Assembly (NCBI GenBank): GCA_963823565.1
Contig: CAWGLR010000003.1
Span: 1,308,982 to 1,372,981, forward strand
DNA length: 64,000 bases
Source: RHKX01 sp963823565
GTDB taxonomy: Bacteria > Actinomycetota > Thermoleophilia > Solirubrobacterales > 70-9
Direction: 5' to 3'
Position 1 is the stretch's first letter, and each line of letters begins with the position of its first letter. Shown piece by piece: positions 52,158-60,431 of the stretch. The notes beneath the pieces are model-generated. The model saw nothing but the letters and a program-made list of their open reading frames with translations, ran no database searches and was not told the origin of the DNA. Both the position numbers and the translations under genes were made by a program.

Positions 52158-52165
52158 GCGTTCGC
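52150..52165. promoter_or_regulatory. LexA (SOS) box shared by imuB and the divergent lipoprotein gene
   Basis: GCGAACATGCGTTCGC has perfect 6-nt arms and fits the Gram-positive LexA consensus GAAC-N4-GTTC. A plus-strand TTGAAA lies at 52129-52134, 17 nt before GAACAT, so the box would cover the -10 of imuB. The box also contains the ATG of the minus-strand lipoprotein. Confidence 0.85.
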
Positions 52166-52173
52166 CCCCAGTG

Positions 52174-53391
52174 ATGTTCGTCGGATCCGCGCTCATTCCT
52201 CGCTTCTCGCTTCTCGCCGCTCTCGGCGAGTCGGGCGGGATGCTGACAGAGCCCGTCGCCCTCGCTCCCCAGCCCGGATGCGAACAGTCCGTCGGCGAGG
52301 TCAGCGGCGCCGCCGAGGCGTACGGGATCCGGCCCGGGATGGCGGTTTCGGAGGCGCTCGGGCGCTGCCCGGCGCTGGCGCTCGTCGCTCCCGACCCGGG
52401 ACGCGCGGCGGCGGAGTGGGAGCGGGTGCTGCGCAGTCTCGAGGGGATCGGCGCCGCGGTCGAGAGCCCCGGTGCCGGCGAGGCCTTCTTCGAGGTCGAC
52501 GGGCTGCGCTCGATCTACGGGCCGATGCGGGAGGACGTGCTGGCGCGGGCGGCGCGGGCGATCGGCCGCCCCGCCCGGATCGGCGCCGCGCCGACGCGCT
52601 TCTGCGCCTTCGCCGCCGCCGCGACCGCGCCCTCCCGCCGGCGCCGCCGGGCACCGCGGGTGGTCGGCCGGGGCCGCCAGCGCGAGTTCCTCTCCACCCT
52701 TCCCGTCTCGCTGCTGGCCGGGCCGATGCGGGAGGAGGGCGGCCCCGAGGGCTCGCGCCTGGTCACCACCCTCGAGCGCCTCGGGGTCCGCACCCTCGGC
52801 GATCTCGCCGGCCTCCCCCGCGTCGCCGTCTCCGACCGCTTCGGCGGGCTCGGGCTGCGCGCCCACGAGCTCGCCTCCGGCCGCGACCGCCCGCTGCGCC
52901 CGCGCCGCCCCCACGAGGAGCTGATCCAGGCCGTCGGCCTGCCTGAGGCCGCATACGGTGCGCAGCTCGAGCGCGCCCTCGACCTGCTGATCGAGCGTCT
53001 GCTCGCCGATCCGCGCCGGGAGGGGCGCGCGATCCGCTCCCTGCGGCTCGAGGCCCGGCTCGCCGGTGGCGGCAGCTGGACAGCGGAGGCGGCGATGCGC
53101 AGCGCCTCCTCCTCGGCCGAGCGGCTCGGCCTCGCGCTCCGCCCCAAGCTCGGCGAGCTGACGGCGCCGGCGACGACCCTGGCCCTCCGCGCCCTCGACC
53201 TCGCGGCGGCGGGCGGAGCGCAGCCCTCGCTGACGCGCGACCCTGCCGAGGCGCGGCGCGAGCGGCTGACGGAGGCGGTCAGGCAGGTGCGGGCGGCGGC
53301 CGGGCGCGACTCGGTCCTGCGGGTGCTCGAGGTCGATCCCGGCTCGCGCGTGCCGGAGCGCTGGGCGGTGCTGGCGCCGTACAACGAATGA
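52174..53391 (+). CDS. imuB: ImuB-like Y-family polymerase homologue
   Basis: SOS mutasome subunit of about 405 aa. It aligns with the Y-family layout (LIPRFSLLAALGE start, AYGIRPGMAVSEALGRCP, little-finger domain about 260-380), but the catalytic carboxylates are not there: the N-terminal D-x-D is replaced by LIPRF and the usual SxDE segment reads AFFEVDGLRS. That is the pattern of ImuB, which recruits DnaE2 rather than synthesising DNA. The start is ATG 52174 (or GTG 52171); ATG 52156 lies within the LexA box. No imuA precedes it. Confidence 0.85.
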   Translation: MFVGSALIPRFSLLAALGESGGMLTEPVALAPQPGCEQSVGEVSGAAEAYGIRPGMAVSEALGRCPALALVAPDPGRAAAEWERVLRSLEGIGAAVESPGAGEAFFEVDGLRSIYGPMREDVLARAARAIGRPARIGAAPTRFCAFAAAATAPSRRRRRAPRVVGRGRQREFLSTLPVSLLAGPMREEGGPEGSRLVTTLERLGVRTLGDLAGLPRVAVSDRFGGLGLRAHELASGRDRPLRPRRPHEELIQAVGLPEAAYGAQLERALDLLIERLLADPRREGRAIRSLRLEARLAGGGSWTAEAAMRSASSSAERLGLALRPKLGELTAPATTLALRALDLAAAGGAQPSLTRDPAEARRERLTEAVRQVRAAAGRDSVLRVLEVDPGSRVPERWAVLAPYNE

Positions 53392-53654
53392 GCGAGCAGC
53401 GAGCAGCGAGCAGCGAGCAGCGGCGGAGCGGGCTGTATGAGCCTAGACCCGTGCGGGTGCAGCTCTCCGGCGCCACGCCGGCCGCTCTCGACGGCAAACG
53501 CGTCGACAGCATCCGCGAGGAGTGGCTCGTCGAGGACCGCTGGTGGGCATCGCCACCGCTGCGGCGCCATTACGTCGAGCTCGTGCTCGGCTCCGGGCGC
53601 TGCGTGACGGCCTTCCGGGATCTCGAGACCGGTCAGTGGTTTGAGCAGCGATGA
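53388..53654 (+). CDS. DUF6504-family protein between imuB and dnaE2
   Basis: An 88-aa protein coupled to both neighbours by 4-nt ATGA overlaps. The core (RPVRVQLSGATPAALDGKRVDSIREEWLVEDRWWAS, then HYVELVLGSGRCVTAFRDLETGQWFEQR) is the DUF6504 pattern found beside actinobacterial imuB and dnaE2. Its role is unknown; an accessory part of the mutasome is a fair guess. The first dozen residues (SEQRAASSEQRR) come from a heptamer array and do not belong to the family core. Confidence 0.82.
   Translation: MSEQRAASSEQRRSGLYEPRPVRVQLSGATPAALDGKRVDSIREEWLVEDRWWASPPLRRHYVELVLGSGRCVTAFRDLETGQWFEQR
53392..53419. repeat. Four perfect GCGAGCA heptamers at the start of the DUF6504 gene
   Basis: GCGAGCA is repeated exactly four times at 53392-53419, starting 2 nt after the ATG of the DUF6504 gene and overlapping the imuB stop region. 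It is translated as SEQRAASSEQ. This is the cleanest array of the heptamer family in the window. Confidence 0.85.
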
Positions 53655-56600
53655 GCTACGTCGAGCTCCACGCCCACTCGGCGTTCTCGTTCCTCGACGG
53701 GGCATCGAGCCCCGACGAGCTCGCGATCCGGGCCGCCGAGCTCGGCTACGGCGCGATGGCGCTCACCGACCACGACGGGATCTGGGGGTCGATGGAGTTC
53801 GCCCAGGCCTGCGACGCCCAGGGCATCCGGCCGATCACCGGCGCCGAGCTGACCGTCCTTCCCACCGGGGTCGCGCCGCCGGAGCCCGGAGGGCCGGGCT
53901 GGCGCGGCAACTGCCCGCCCGGCGCCTTCCACGTCACCCTGCTCGCCGAGACGGCCGAGGGCTACCGCAACCTCTGCGGCCTGCTCACCGCCGCCCACGC
54001 CGGCACGCGGGAGAAGCCGCCTGCCGGGGACCGGCGCCCGACCGCGCCGGCGGTCGGCATCGGCGAGCTGATGCGCCATGCCGAGGGGCTGGTCTGCCTC
54101 TCCGGCTGCGCGCGCGACGGAGCCCTCGCCGGCCGCGTCGCCCGCGGCGAGCTCGGCGAGGCGGAGCGGATCGGGCGCCGGCTCGCCGCCGTCTTCGGAC
54201 CCGACCACTTCCGGGTCGAGCTCCAGCGGCCCTTCTGGCGCGGCGATCGCGCCCGCAACCGGCGGCTCGCCGAGCTCGCGGAGCTGCTCGGCGTCCCCTG
54301 CATCGCCACCGGCAACGTCCACGCCCACGACCGTCGCCGGGTGGCGCTGCAGGACACCCTGGTCGCCGTCCGCCTCAACGGCACCCTCGAGTCGACCGAG
54401 CCCGAGCGCCGCGGCAACGGCAGCGCCGTGCTCGTCGACCCGGCGCGGCAGGCGACCCGCTTCGCCGAGCACCCCGACGCCGTCGCGGAGACCGAGCGGC
54501 TGGCCGAGCGGCTGCGCTTCGACCTCCGCCACGACCTCGGCTACGCCTATCCGGGCTCGGAGGACGGCAGCGCCGACCGCCGCCTGGCTGAGGCCTGCGA
54601 GGCACGCTTCGCCGAGCGCTACGGGCGCAGGGGGCGCAGCCCTCGGCGCGAGGAGGCGCGGCAGCGGCTCGAGGAGGAGCTGCGGGTGATCGCCAAGCTG
54701 CGCCTCTCCGGCTTCTTCCTCCTCCACCGCGACCTGCTCGAGCTCGCCCGCGACGTCGCCCGCGAGGTCCGCGGCCCCGACAGCGCCCGGGCGCTGCTGC
54801 CGCCGGGCCGCGGCCGCGGCTCGAGCGTCTCCTCGGTCGTCTGCTACCTGACCGGCCTCTCCCACGTCGACCCGGTGGAGGCCGGGCTGTTCCTCGGCCG
54901 CTTCCTCAACGACGAGATCACCGAGGCGCCCGACATCGACCTCGACTTCCCCCGCGACGTTCGCGAGCGGCTGATCCCGCGGATCCACGAGCGCTACGGA
55001 GGCGAGCGCTCGGCGCTGGTCGCCGCCTTCCCCACCTACCGGGCGAAGGGAGCGGTGCGCGACTTCGGCAAGGCGCTCGGCCTGCCCGCCGGGGAGATCG
55101 AGCGCGTCGCCCGCTCGATCTCCCCGTTCGCGACCTGGGAGCCGCTGGACACCCCGTCGGCCAACCCCGATCGCCTGCGCGACGGCGGCGCCGATCTCAT
55201 CGACCGTGAGCGCGGGATCCACCCCGAGATCGCCGAGGCGATCGGCGAGCGCCGCGCCGGCTCGGAGCGCTGGCTGGCGCTGGCCGCGCTGATGGAGGAG
55301 GCCTACTCGCTCCCCCGCCATCCCTCCCAGCATCCCGGCGGGATGGTGCTCTCGACCCGGCCGCTGACCGAGCTCTGCCCGGTCGTGCCGGCGGCGATGG
55401 AGGGCCGCCAGATCGCGCAGTGGGACAAGGACTCGTGCGCGGACGCCGGGTTCCTCAAGATCGACCTGCTCGGCCTCGGGATGCTGTCGGCGGTCGAGCG
55501 GGCGGTCACCGAGATCGGGCGCGTCCGCGACGAGCGGATCGACCTATCGCGGATCCCGCTCGACGATCCCGAGGTCTACCGGGCGATCCAGGCGCAGGAG
55601 ACCACCGGCGTCTTTCAGATCGAGAGCCGCGCCCAGATGCAGATGCTGCCGCGCTCGCGGCCCGAGAACATCGACGACCTCACCGTCCAGGTGGCACTCG
55701 TCCGCCCCGGCCCGATCCAGGGCGGCGCCGTCCACCCCTACCTCGAGCGCAAGAAGCGGCTGCGCGAGGACCCGGACTACGCCGTTCCCTACGAGCATCC
55801 GTCGCTCGAGCCGATCCTCGCCGACACGCTGGGCGCGATCGTCTTCCAGGACCAGGTCATCCAGGTCGCCATGGCGCTGGCCGGCTTCAGCGCCGGCGAG
55901 GCGGAGGGGCTGCGGCGGGCGATGAGCCGCAAGCGCTCCGACGCCGCCCTCCACGCCTATCGCGGCCGCTTCGTGGAGGGCGCGGTCGGCGAGGGCGTCG
56001 ATCGCGACGTCGCCGAGCGCGTCTTCGACCAGATCAAGGGCTTCTCCGGCTTCGGGTTCCCGAAGTCGCACGCGGCGGCGTTCGGGCTGCTCGCCTACCA
56101 GTCGACCTGGCTGCGCGTCCACTACGGCCCCGAGTTCCTCTGCGCGCTGCTGAACGAGCAGCCGATGGGCTTCTATCCGCCCGACGCGCTGGTCCATGAG
56201 GCGCAAAGGCGCGGGATTCAGGTGCTGGGAGTGGACGTGAACAGAAGCGCGGTGGGTTGCAGAGTGGAGAAGCAGGTAGCAAGTAGCAAGGAGCAGGTGG
56301 CTGCGCCCGAGAGCGCTACCCGCTTGGGTGTTCGAATCGGGTTGGGCTACATCAAGGGCCTCTCCGAAGCCGACGCTCGCGCCGTCGTTCAGGAGCGCGA
56401 GCGCGGCGGGCCCTACGAGGGCCTCGGCGATCTCGCCTCGCGCTCCGGCGCCTCGCGCGACGGGCTCGAGAAGCTCGCCTGGTCGGGGGCCTGCGCCTCG
56501 GTCGGGCTCACCGACCAGGAGCTGGCGGAGGCCGACGGGCGCCGGGCGCCGCTGTGGCGACTCGGGATCGCCCGCGGTGCGGTGCGGCGGCTGGAGGGTG

Positions 56601-57151
56601 AGCAGCTCGCGCTGCCGCTGAGCGTCCCGGCGGCGCCCGCGCTCGCCGAGCAGACTCCCTGGGAGCGGGTCACCGCCGACTACGACTCGAGCGGGATGTC
56701 GCTCGACGAGCATCCGCTCGAGCTCCTGCGCCCGGGACTGTCCCCGGCCACGGTGACCTGCGCCGCGCTGGCGCGGGTCCCCGACGGCAGCGAGGTGGTC
56801 GTCGCCGGCCTGCTCGTCGCCCGCCAGCGCCCGGCGACCGCCAACGGCGTCATGTTCCTGTTGATCGAGGACGAGACTGGCGTCGCCAACGTGATCGTCC
56901 TGCCGCCGGTCTACGAGCGCAACCGCCTGGTGGTCCGCACCGCACCGCTGATCTCGATCGACGGGCGCCTCGAGCGCCGCGAGGGCGTCATCAACGTGCT
57001 CGCGGCCGCGGTCACCCGGCTCGAGCGCCCCGACGCGCCGCTCGCCGAGGTCCGCAGCATCGAGCCGTCGCCGGAGCGCGAGACCGGCGGCCGCGTCGCC
57101 GACCTCGGCGCGGTCCTCCCCGCCGCCCACTCCTTCGGGCGCCGGGGTTGA
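53651..57151 (+). CDS. dnaE2: Error-prone DNA polymerase DnaE2/ImuC
   Basis: C-family polymerase of 1166 aa for SOS translesion synthesis. The PHP domain (YVELHAHSAFSFLDGASSPDE, LTDHDGIWG) is N-terminal, the catalytic aspartates are in EAPDIDLDFPRD (about 435), KIDLLGLGMLSAV and QIESRAQMQMLPRSRPE follow, and an OB fold lies near 1040-1110. QLALPL near 985 resembles a beta-clamp-binding motif. The length is typical. An in-frame segment KQVASSKEQVAAPE near 875 derives from a heptamer repeat. Confidence 0.95.
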   Translation: MSYVELHAHSAFSFLDGASSPDELAIRAAELGYGAMALTDHDGIWGSMEFAQACDAQGIRPITGAELTVLPTGVAPPEPGGPGWRGNCPPGAFHVTLLAETAEGYRNLCGLLTAAHAGTREKPPAGDRRPTAPAVGIGELMRHAEGLVCLSGCARDGALAGRVARGELGEAERIGRRLAAVFGPDHFRVELQRPFWRGDRARNRRLAELAELLGVPCIATGNVHAHDRRRVALQDTLVAVRLNGTLESTEPERRGNGSAVLVDPARQATRFAEHPDAVAETERLAERLRFDLRHDLGYAYPGSEDGSADRRLAEACEARFAERYGRRGRSPRREEARQRLEEELRVIAKLRLSGFFLLHRDLLELARDVAREVRGPDSARALLPPGRGRGSSVSSVVCYLTGLSHVDPVEAGLFLGRFLNDEITEAPDIDLDFPRDVRERLIPRIHERYGGERSALVAAFPTYRAKGAVRDFGKALGLPAGEIERVARSISPFATWEPLDTPSANPDRLRDGGADLIDRERGIHPEIAEAIGERRAGSERWLALAALMEEAYSLPRHPSQHPGGMVLSTRPLTELCPVVPAAMEGRQIAQWDKDSCADAGFLKIDLLGLGMLSAVERAVTEIGRVRDERIDLSRIPLDDPEVYRAIQAQETTGVFQIESRAQMQMLPRSRPENIDDLTVQVALVRPGPIQGGAVHPYLERKKRLREDPDYAVPYEHPSLEPILADTLGAIVFQDQVIQVAMALAGFSAGEAEGLRRAMSRKRSDAALHAYRGRFVEGAVGEGVDRDVAERVFDQIKGFSGFGFPKSHAAAFGLLAYQSTWLRVHYGPEFLCALLNEQPMGFYPPDALVHEAQRRGIQVLGVDVNRSAVGCRVEKQVASSKEQVAAPESATRLGVRIGLGYIKGLSEADARAVVQERERGGPYEGLGDLASRSGASRDGLEKLAWSGACASVGLTDQELAEADGRRAPLWRLGIARGAVRRLEGEQLALPLSVPAAPALAEQTPWERVTADYDSSGMSLDEHPLELLRPGLSPATVTCAALARVPDGSEVVVAGLLVARQRPATANGVMFLLIEDETGVANVIVLPPVYERNRLVVRTAPLISIDGRLERREGVINVLAAAVTRLERPDAPLAEVRSIEPSPERETGGRVADLGAVLPAAHSFGRRG
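56269..56303. repeat. Heptamer array within dnaE2
   Basis: Five consecutive 7-nt units (GAAGCAG, GTAGCAA, GTAGCAA, GGAGCAG, GTGGCTG) inside the dnaE2 reading frame. Codon use here (GTA, AGT, AGC, AAG) departs from the GC-ending codons on either side, supporting insertion into the linker between the helix-hairpin and preceding region. Confidence 0.75.
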
Positions 57152-57175
57152 ACCCCTGATTCTGCAGGCGATTCC

Positions 57176-57311
57176 GATCCTGCCCCATGCCCTCACCCGA
57201 CCCGGGCAGACCGGACGCGAAGCGGAGGATCCGGCCATCGCAGGCATCACCGCTGATCCTGCCTCCATGCCCTCACCCGACCCGGGCAGACCGGACGCGA
57301 AGCGGAGGATC
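57176..57311. repeat. Tandem copies of a 79-nt dispersed repeat downstream of dnaE2
   Basis: Two copies with starts 79-80 nt apart. From CCATGCCCTCACCCGA through GGGCAGACCGGACGCGAA to GCGGAGGATC (57185-57231 and 57265-57311) they are identical, each preceded by GATCCTGCC. The blocks GATCCTGCC, GACCCGG and CGGACGCGAAGCGGA also occur at 23515-23600. No reading frame explains them. Confidence 0.8.
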
Positions 57312-57336
57312 TGCTCGGCATGAAACAAATCTTGCA

Positions 57337-57350
57337 CGAACACTTGTACG
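57337..57350. promoter_or_regulatory. Possible LexA box upstream of a small ORF
   Basis: CGAACACTTGTACG matches GAAC-N4-GTTC with one mismatch. It directly follows TTGCAC (57332-57337), a possible -35, and lies 29 nt before the ATG at 57379. It is one mismatch weaker than the imuB box. Confidence 0.45.
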
Positions 57351-57378
57351 TCCGGCACCATCCATACCTTCGCTGGCG

Positions 57379-57615
57379 ATGAGAACGAGAACAGAGACAG
57401 CAAGAGCGGTGATGAACCGCATCGCCGATCGGGTCGATCTGGCGATCGACGCCGTCACGCTCGGCCAGTACGGGCTGGAGCAGGTCGCGCCCGCGGATGC
57501 GAAGGGCTGTGAGAGGACCGGGCGCAGGGCCGCTCAGCGCCCCGCTCGCCTCCGTGGCGACTGCGACACCCAGGTCACCTGGGACTGGCCGCGCTCAGCC
57601 TGCCGGGCGGGCTAG
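57379..57615 (+). CDS. Small ORF of unknown function, possible SOS gene
   Basis: A 78-aa reading frame from ATG 57379. The first codons are AT-richer (AGA, ACA, GCA), as often seen at real starts. The product begins MRTRTETARAVMNRIADRVD and LAIDAVTLGQYGLEQV, helical, then a basic part with two Cys residues; I recognise no family. A LexA-like box lies upstream. The 3' end overlaps the convergent cyclase gene by 21 nt, and the second half could be shadow sequence. Real expression is uncertain. Confidence 0.4.
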   Translation: MRTRTETARAVMNRIADRVDLAIDAVTLGQYGLEQVAPADAKGCERTGRRAAQRPARLRGDCDTQVTWDWPRSACRAG

Positions 57616-59169
57616 CCGCGTCGGCTCGGCTCGGCCGCGGAGCTCGACCTCCTCGCCCGCGCTCCAGCGACCGGCTTCCCCCTCCGCGGCGCTCTCGACC
57701 GCCGCCGCCGAGGCGAGGACCGGCGTCCCCTCCTCCTTGGCCAGGTCGACGAGCCGGGCGGCCTCGTTGACGGCGTCGCCGATCACCGTGTACTCGAAGC
57801 GCTTCGCGCCGCCGATGTTCCCGGCGACCACCTCGCCGAAGGAGACGCCGATGCCGGCGTCGAGGTCGCCGACCTCCTTCCCCAGCCGCTCGGCGATCTC
57901 GCGCCCCGCCGCCAGCGCGCTGCCGGCGGGATCCTCGCATCCCTGCGGGGCGCCCCAGACCGCGAGGGCCGCGTCACCCTCGAACTTGTTGACCCAGCCG
58001 CCGTGGCCGTCGACGCTCTCGACGACGATCCCGAAGAACTCGTTCAGCAGGTCGACCACCTCCTCCGGCGGCCTGGTCGCGGCCAGCTCGGTCGAGGCGG
58101 TCAGGTCGACGAACAGGACCGCGACCTCCCGCACCTCGCCGCCGAGGGCCCCCTCGCGCTCCATCGCCTCGCGGGCGACGTCCTCGCCGACGTGGCGGCC
58201 GAACAGCTCGCGGATCCGCTCGCGCTCGCGCAGCCCCTCGACCATCTGGTTGAACCCGCTCTGAAGCAGGCCGAGCTCGCTGCCGTCGTAGACCGGCACC
58301 TCGACGTCGAGATCGCCGGCGGTGACCTCCGAGATCGCGTGGCGCACCGAGATGATCGGATCCGCGGTCACCCGCGCCGCTATCGCCGTCGCCAGCAGCC
58401 CGAACAGGAGCCCGGTGGCGGTCAGCGCCAGGACCGCGATCGCCAGCTCCTCGGTGGTCAGGTCCTGCCCCAGCAGCACGGAGACGCCGAGGATCAGCAG
58501 CCCGAGCATCGGCACCCCCGAAACGAGGCCCCAGGTGAAGAGCGTCCGGGCGGTGACCCCCGGCAGGGCGGGGTCCTCCAGTGGCCGCTCGGCGAGCGCC
58601 TTGGCAGCGAGGGGGCGCAGCAGCCACTCGGTCAGCAGGTAGGCGATCTGTGCCGTCGCCAAGCCCGCCAGCAGCACGGTGACGAAGACCCGGCCGCCGA
58701 GCTCAGGAGAGAAGTCGAGGTCGAACCCGCCGATCAGGTTGAAAGCACCGAACAGAAACGCCGCGATCAGCCAGCCGGTGCCGACCGCGACGAAGACCTG
58801 AAGCGGCGCCCTCAGGATGTTCGCCTGCTCGTCGGGCTCGGGGGGCCGGTGGTCCTCCTCGTCGATCCAGCGCCTCCCCGGGCGGAGCCTCCGCAGCGCC
58901 CAGGCGATCCCGAGCGGGATCGCCAGCAGGAGGTACGCGGAGGCGAGGACCAGGTTCTCGATCGCCGAGCCATCCCCGCCCGGGCGGAGCACCCAGACGA
59001 GCAGCGTGAAGACGATCGCGGCGCCGATCAGGTTCGCGACGGCGATCGCGAAGGCGGTCAGCCAGCGGAACGCGCGCAGCACCGTCCGCTCGCTCGGCGA
59101 GGCGATCCTGCCGATTCGCCGGATGTGGCGCCGCAGGCGCGTCGCGGGAGACCGCGTCGACGGGCTCAT
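57595..59169 (-). CDS. Membrane class III adenylate cyclase with HAMP domain
   Basis: A 524-aa nucleotide cyclase. Six hydrophobic helices (about 35-270) lead to a HAMP domain (RVTADPIISVRHAISEVTAGDLDV) and a catalytic domain (about 345-515). Metal-binding Asp residues are in VLFVDLTASTELA and KFEGDAALAVWG, the adenine-contact Lys is NKFEG, and the transition-state Asn/Arg lie in VIGDAVNEAARL. This is the layout of the mycobacterial Rv1318c-1320c group. It probably makes cAMP in response to a membrane or environmental cue. Confidence 0.9.
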   Translation of the reverse strand: MSPSTRSPATRLRRHIRRIGRIASPSERTVLRAFRWLTAFAIAVANLIGAAIVFTLLVWVLRPGGDGSAIENLVLASAYLLLAIPLGIAWALRRLRPGRRWIDEEDHRPPEPDEQANILRAPLQVFVAVGTGWLIAAFLFGAFNLIGGFDLDFSPELGGRVFVTVLLAGLATAQIAYLLTEWLLRPLAAKALAERPLEDPALPGVTARTLFTWGLVSGVPMLGLLILGVSVLLGQDLTTEELAIAVLALTATGLLFGLLATAIAARVTADPIISVRHAISEVTAGDLDVEVPVYDGSELGLLQSGFNQMVEGLRERERIRELFGRHVGEDVAREAMEREGALGGEVREVAVLFVDLTASTELAATRPPEEVVDLLNEFFGIVVESVDGHGGWVNKFEGDAALAVWGAPQGCEDPAGSALAAGREIAERLGKEVGDLDAGIGVSFGEVVAGNIGGAKRFEYTVIGDAVNEAARLVDLAKEEGTPVLASAAAVESAAEGEAGRWSAGEEVELRGRAEPTRLARPAG

Positions 59170-59189
59170 GCGGCGAGCCTATTGGCCGG

Positions 59190-60386
59190 TCAGGCGAGAT
59201 CGGCCGCGCCGGCGTCGATCGCCGCGACGAGCTCGCGACCGGCCTCCAGCGCCCGTCGGACGCCGTCGCGGTCCACGTTCTCGGTCGTGTCGGTCGGCAG
59301 GTGGAGGTTCGGGATGAAGCCGTCCTGGATGCTCAGCGTCAGCCCGCGGCCGCCGTGCGCGTGCACCTGACTCGCGTCGTAGGTGAGCCCCGCCGGGTCG
59401 TCCTCGGGTGCCATCCGCAGGTCGGGCCGGCGCGCAGCCACGTCCTCGGCGGCCGCGACGAGGCCCGGGTCCGCGTTCCAGTGCGAGATGACCCCCTCCC
59501 TGCGCAGGTAGCGCAGCGTGCCGTCACCGCCGACGTTGTCGAAGTTGAGGAAGAGCCAGCCGTCGGTGTCGTGGTCGAGAAGGAATCGCTTGGCGCCGAG
59601 GGTGCCAGCCTCCTCGCAACCGGTCAGGCAGAGGACGATCCGCGTGGAGCCGAGACCGCCCGCGCCGGCCGCCTCGGCGGCGAGGATCGCGGCGACGGCG
59701 CACCCGGAGGCGTTGTCGTTGGCGCCCGGGACGTCCGCTCCGCGCAGCTCGCGCTCGAGCAGGATCGCCAGGCCCGCAGCGAGGCCTCCACGGGCGAGCG
59801 CGAGAGCGCGACGTCCTCGCGAGCTGCCGCCCAGCAGCGGCTCACCGGCCGCACAGGCGAGGACGAGAGCGCTGTTGAGAGCGATCCACCGCCCCATCAG
59901 CCCGACGACGCGCGGGTCGAACATCAGTCCGCTGCGCGAGGAGTCGAGGTGGGCCATCAGGCAGAGGGTCCTCGTCGCCGGTCCGCGAGGGTCGACGGTC
60001 GCGACGACGTTTTGGCTCGGCGCGCGCGAGAGCGCGTCGGAGAGTGGCGTGCGGACGAGCGAGCCCTCGCTCGCGAGCGCCCCCGCCGCGAGCGTCGCGA
60101 GCGTCGATCGGGTGCGGCGCAGGTGGCCGGGAAGCAGGCTCGGGGCCGCCGCGGTCGCGAGGGTCAGTCCGAAGGGGAGGCCGAACGTCGGGTAGCCGCG
60201 AAAGGGCTCGAGCCGGGCGCTCAGGCCACGGTCGCGCAGCCGCTCCGCCACCAGCTCGGCGGCGAGCCGCTCGCGGCGGCTGGTCGGCCGGCGCGGGCCG
60301 ACCTCGTCGGCAAGCAGCGACACCCACGAGATCAGCTCCTCCTCGTCGGCGGCCGGGTCCCGGGGCTGCAGCTCTGCCTCGACCAT
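59190..60386 (-). CDS. M28-family metallopeptidase
   Basis: A 398-aa aminopeptidase-like protein. Zinc ligands and catalytic residues appear in order: CLMAHLDSSRSG, GANDNASGCAVAAIL, LTGCEEAGTLGAK (Glu-Glu), FLNFDNVGGDG and the final His in FIPNLHLPTDTTENVD. Between about 155 and 225 is a hydrophobic insertion, and hydrophobic stretches near 75-105 suggest membrane association. ATG 60386 is chosen; the longer frame upstream is antisense to the MFS gene. The peptide substrate is unknown. Confidence 0.85.
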   Translation of the reverse strand: MVEAELQPRDPAADEEELISWVSLLADEVGPRRPTSRRERLAAELVAERLRDRGLSARLEPFRGYPTFGLPFGLTLATAAAPSLLPGHLRRTRSTLATLAAGALASEGSLVRTPLSDALSRAPSQNVVATVDPRGPATRTLCLMAHLDSSRSGLMFDPRVVGLMGRWIALNSALVLACAAGEPLLGGSSRGRRALALARGGLAAGLAILLERELRGADVPGANDNASGCAVAAILAAEAAGAGGLGSTRIVLCLTGCEEAGTLGAKRFLLDHDTDGWLFLNFDNVGGDGTLRYLRREGVISHWNADPGLVAAAEDVAARRPDLRMAPEDDPAGLTYDASQVHAHGGRGLTLSIQDGFIPNLHLPTDTTENVDRDGVRRALEAGRELVAAIDAGAADLA

Positions 60387-60431
60387 TCCCGGGATCGTGG
60401 CAGGTCGGCGGCGACTGGCATGCTTGGCCCG

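Noticed and set aside
57152..57378. CRISPR-like array downstream of dnaE2
   Set aside because: Only two repeat copies of 47 nt, no spacer series and no cas genes; a diverged copy elsewhere shows it is a dispersed repeat.
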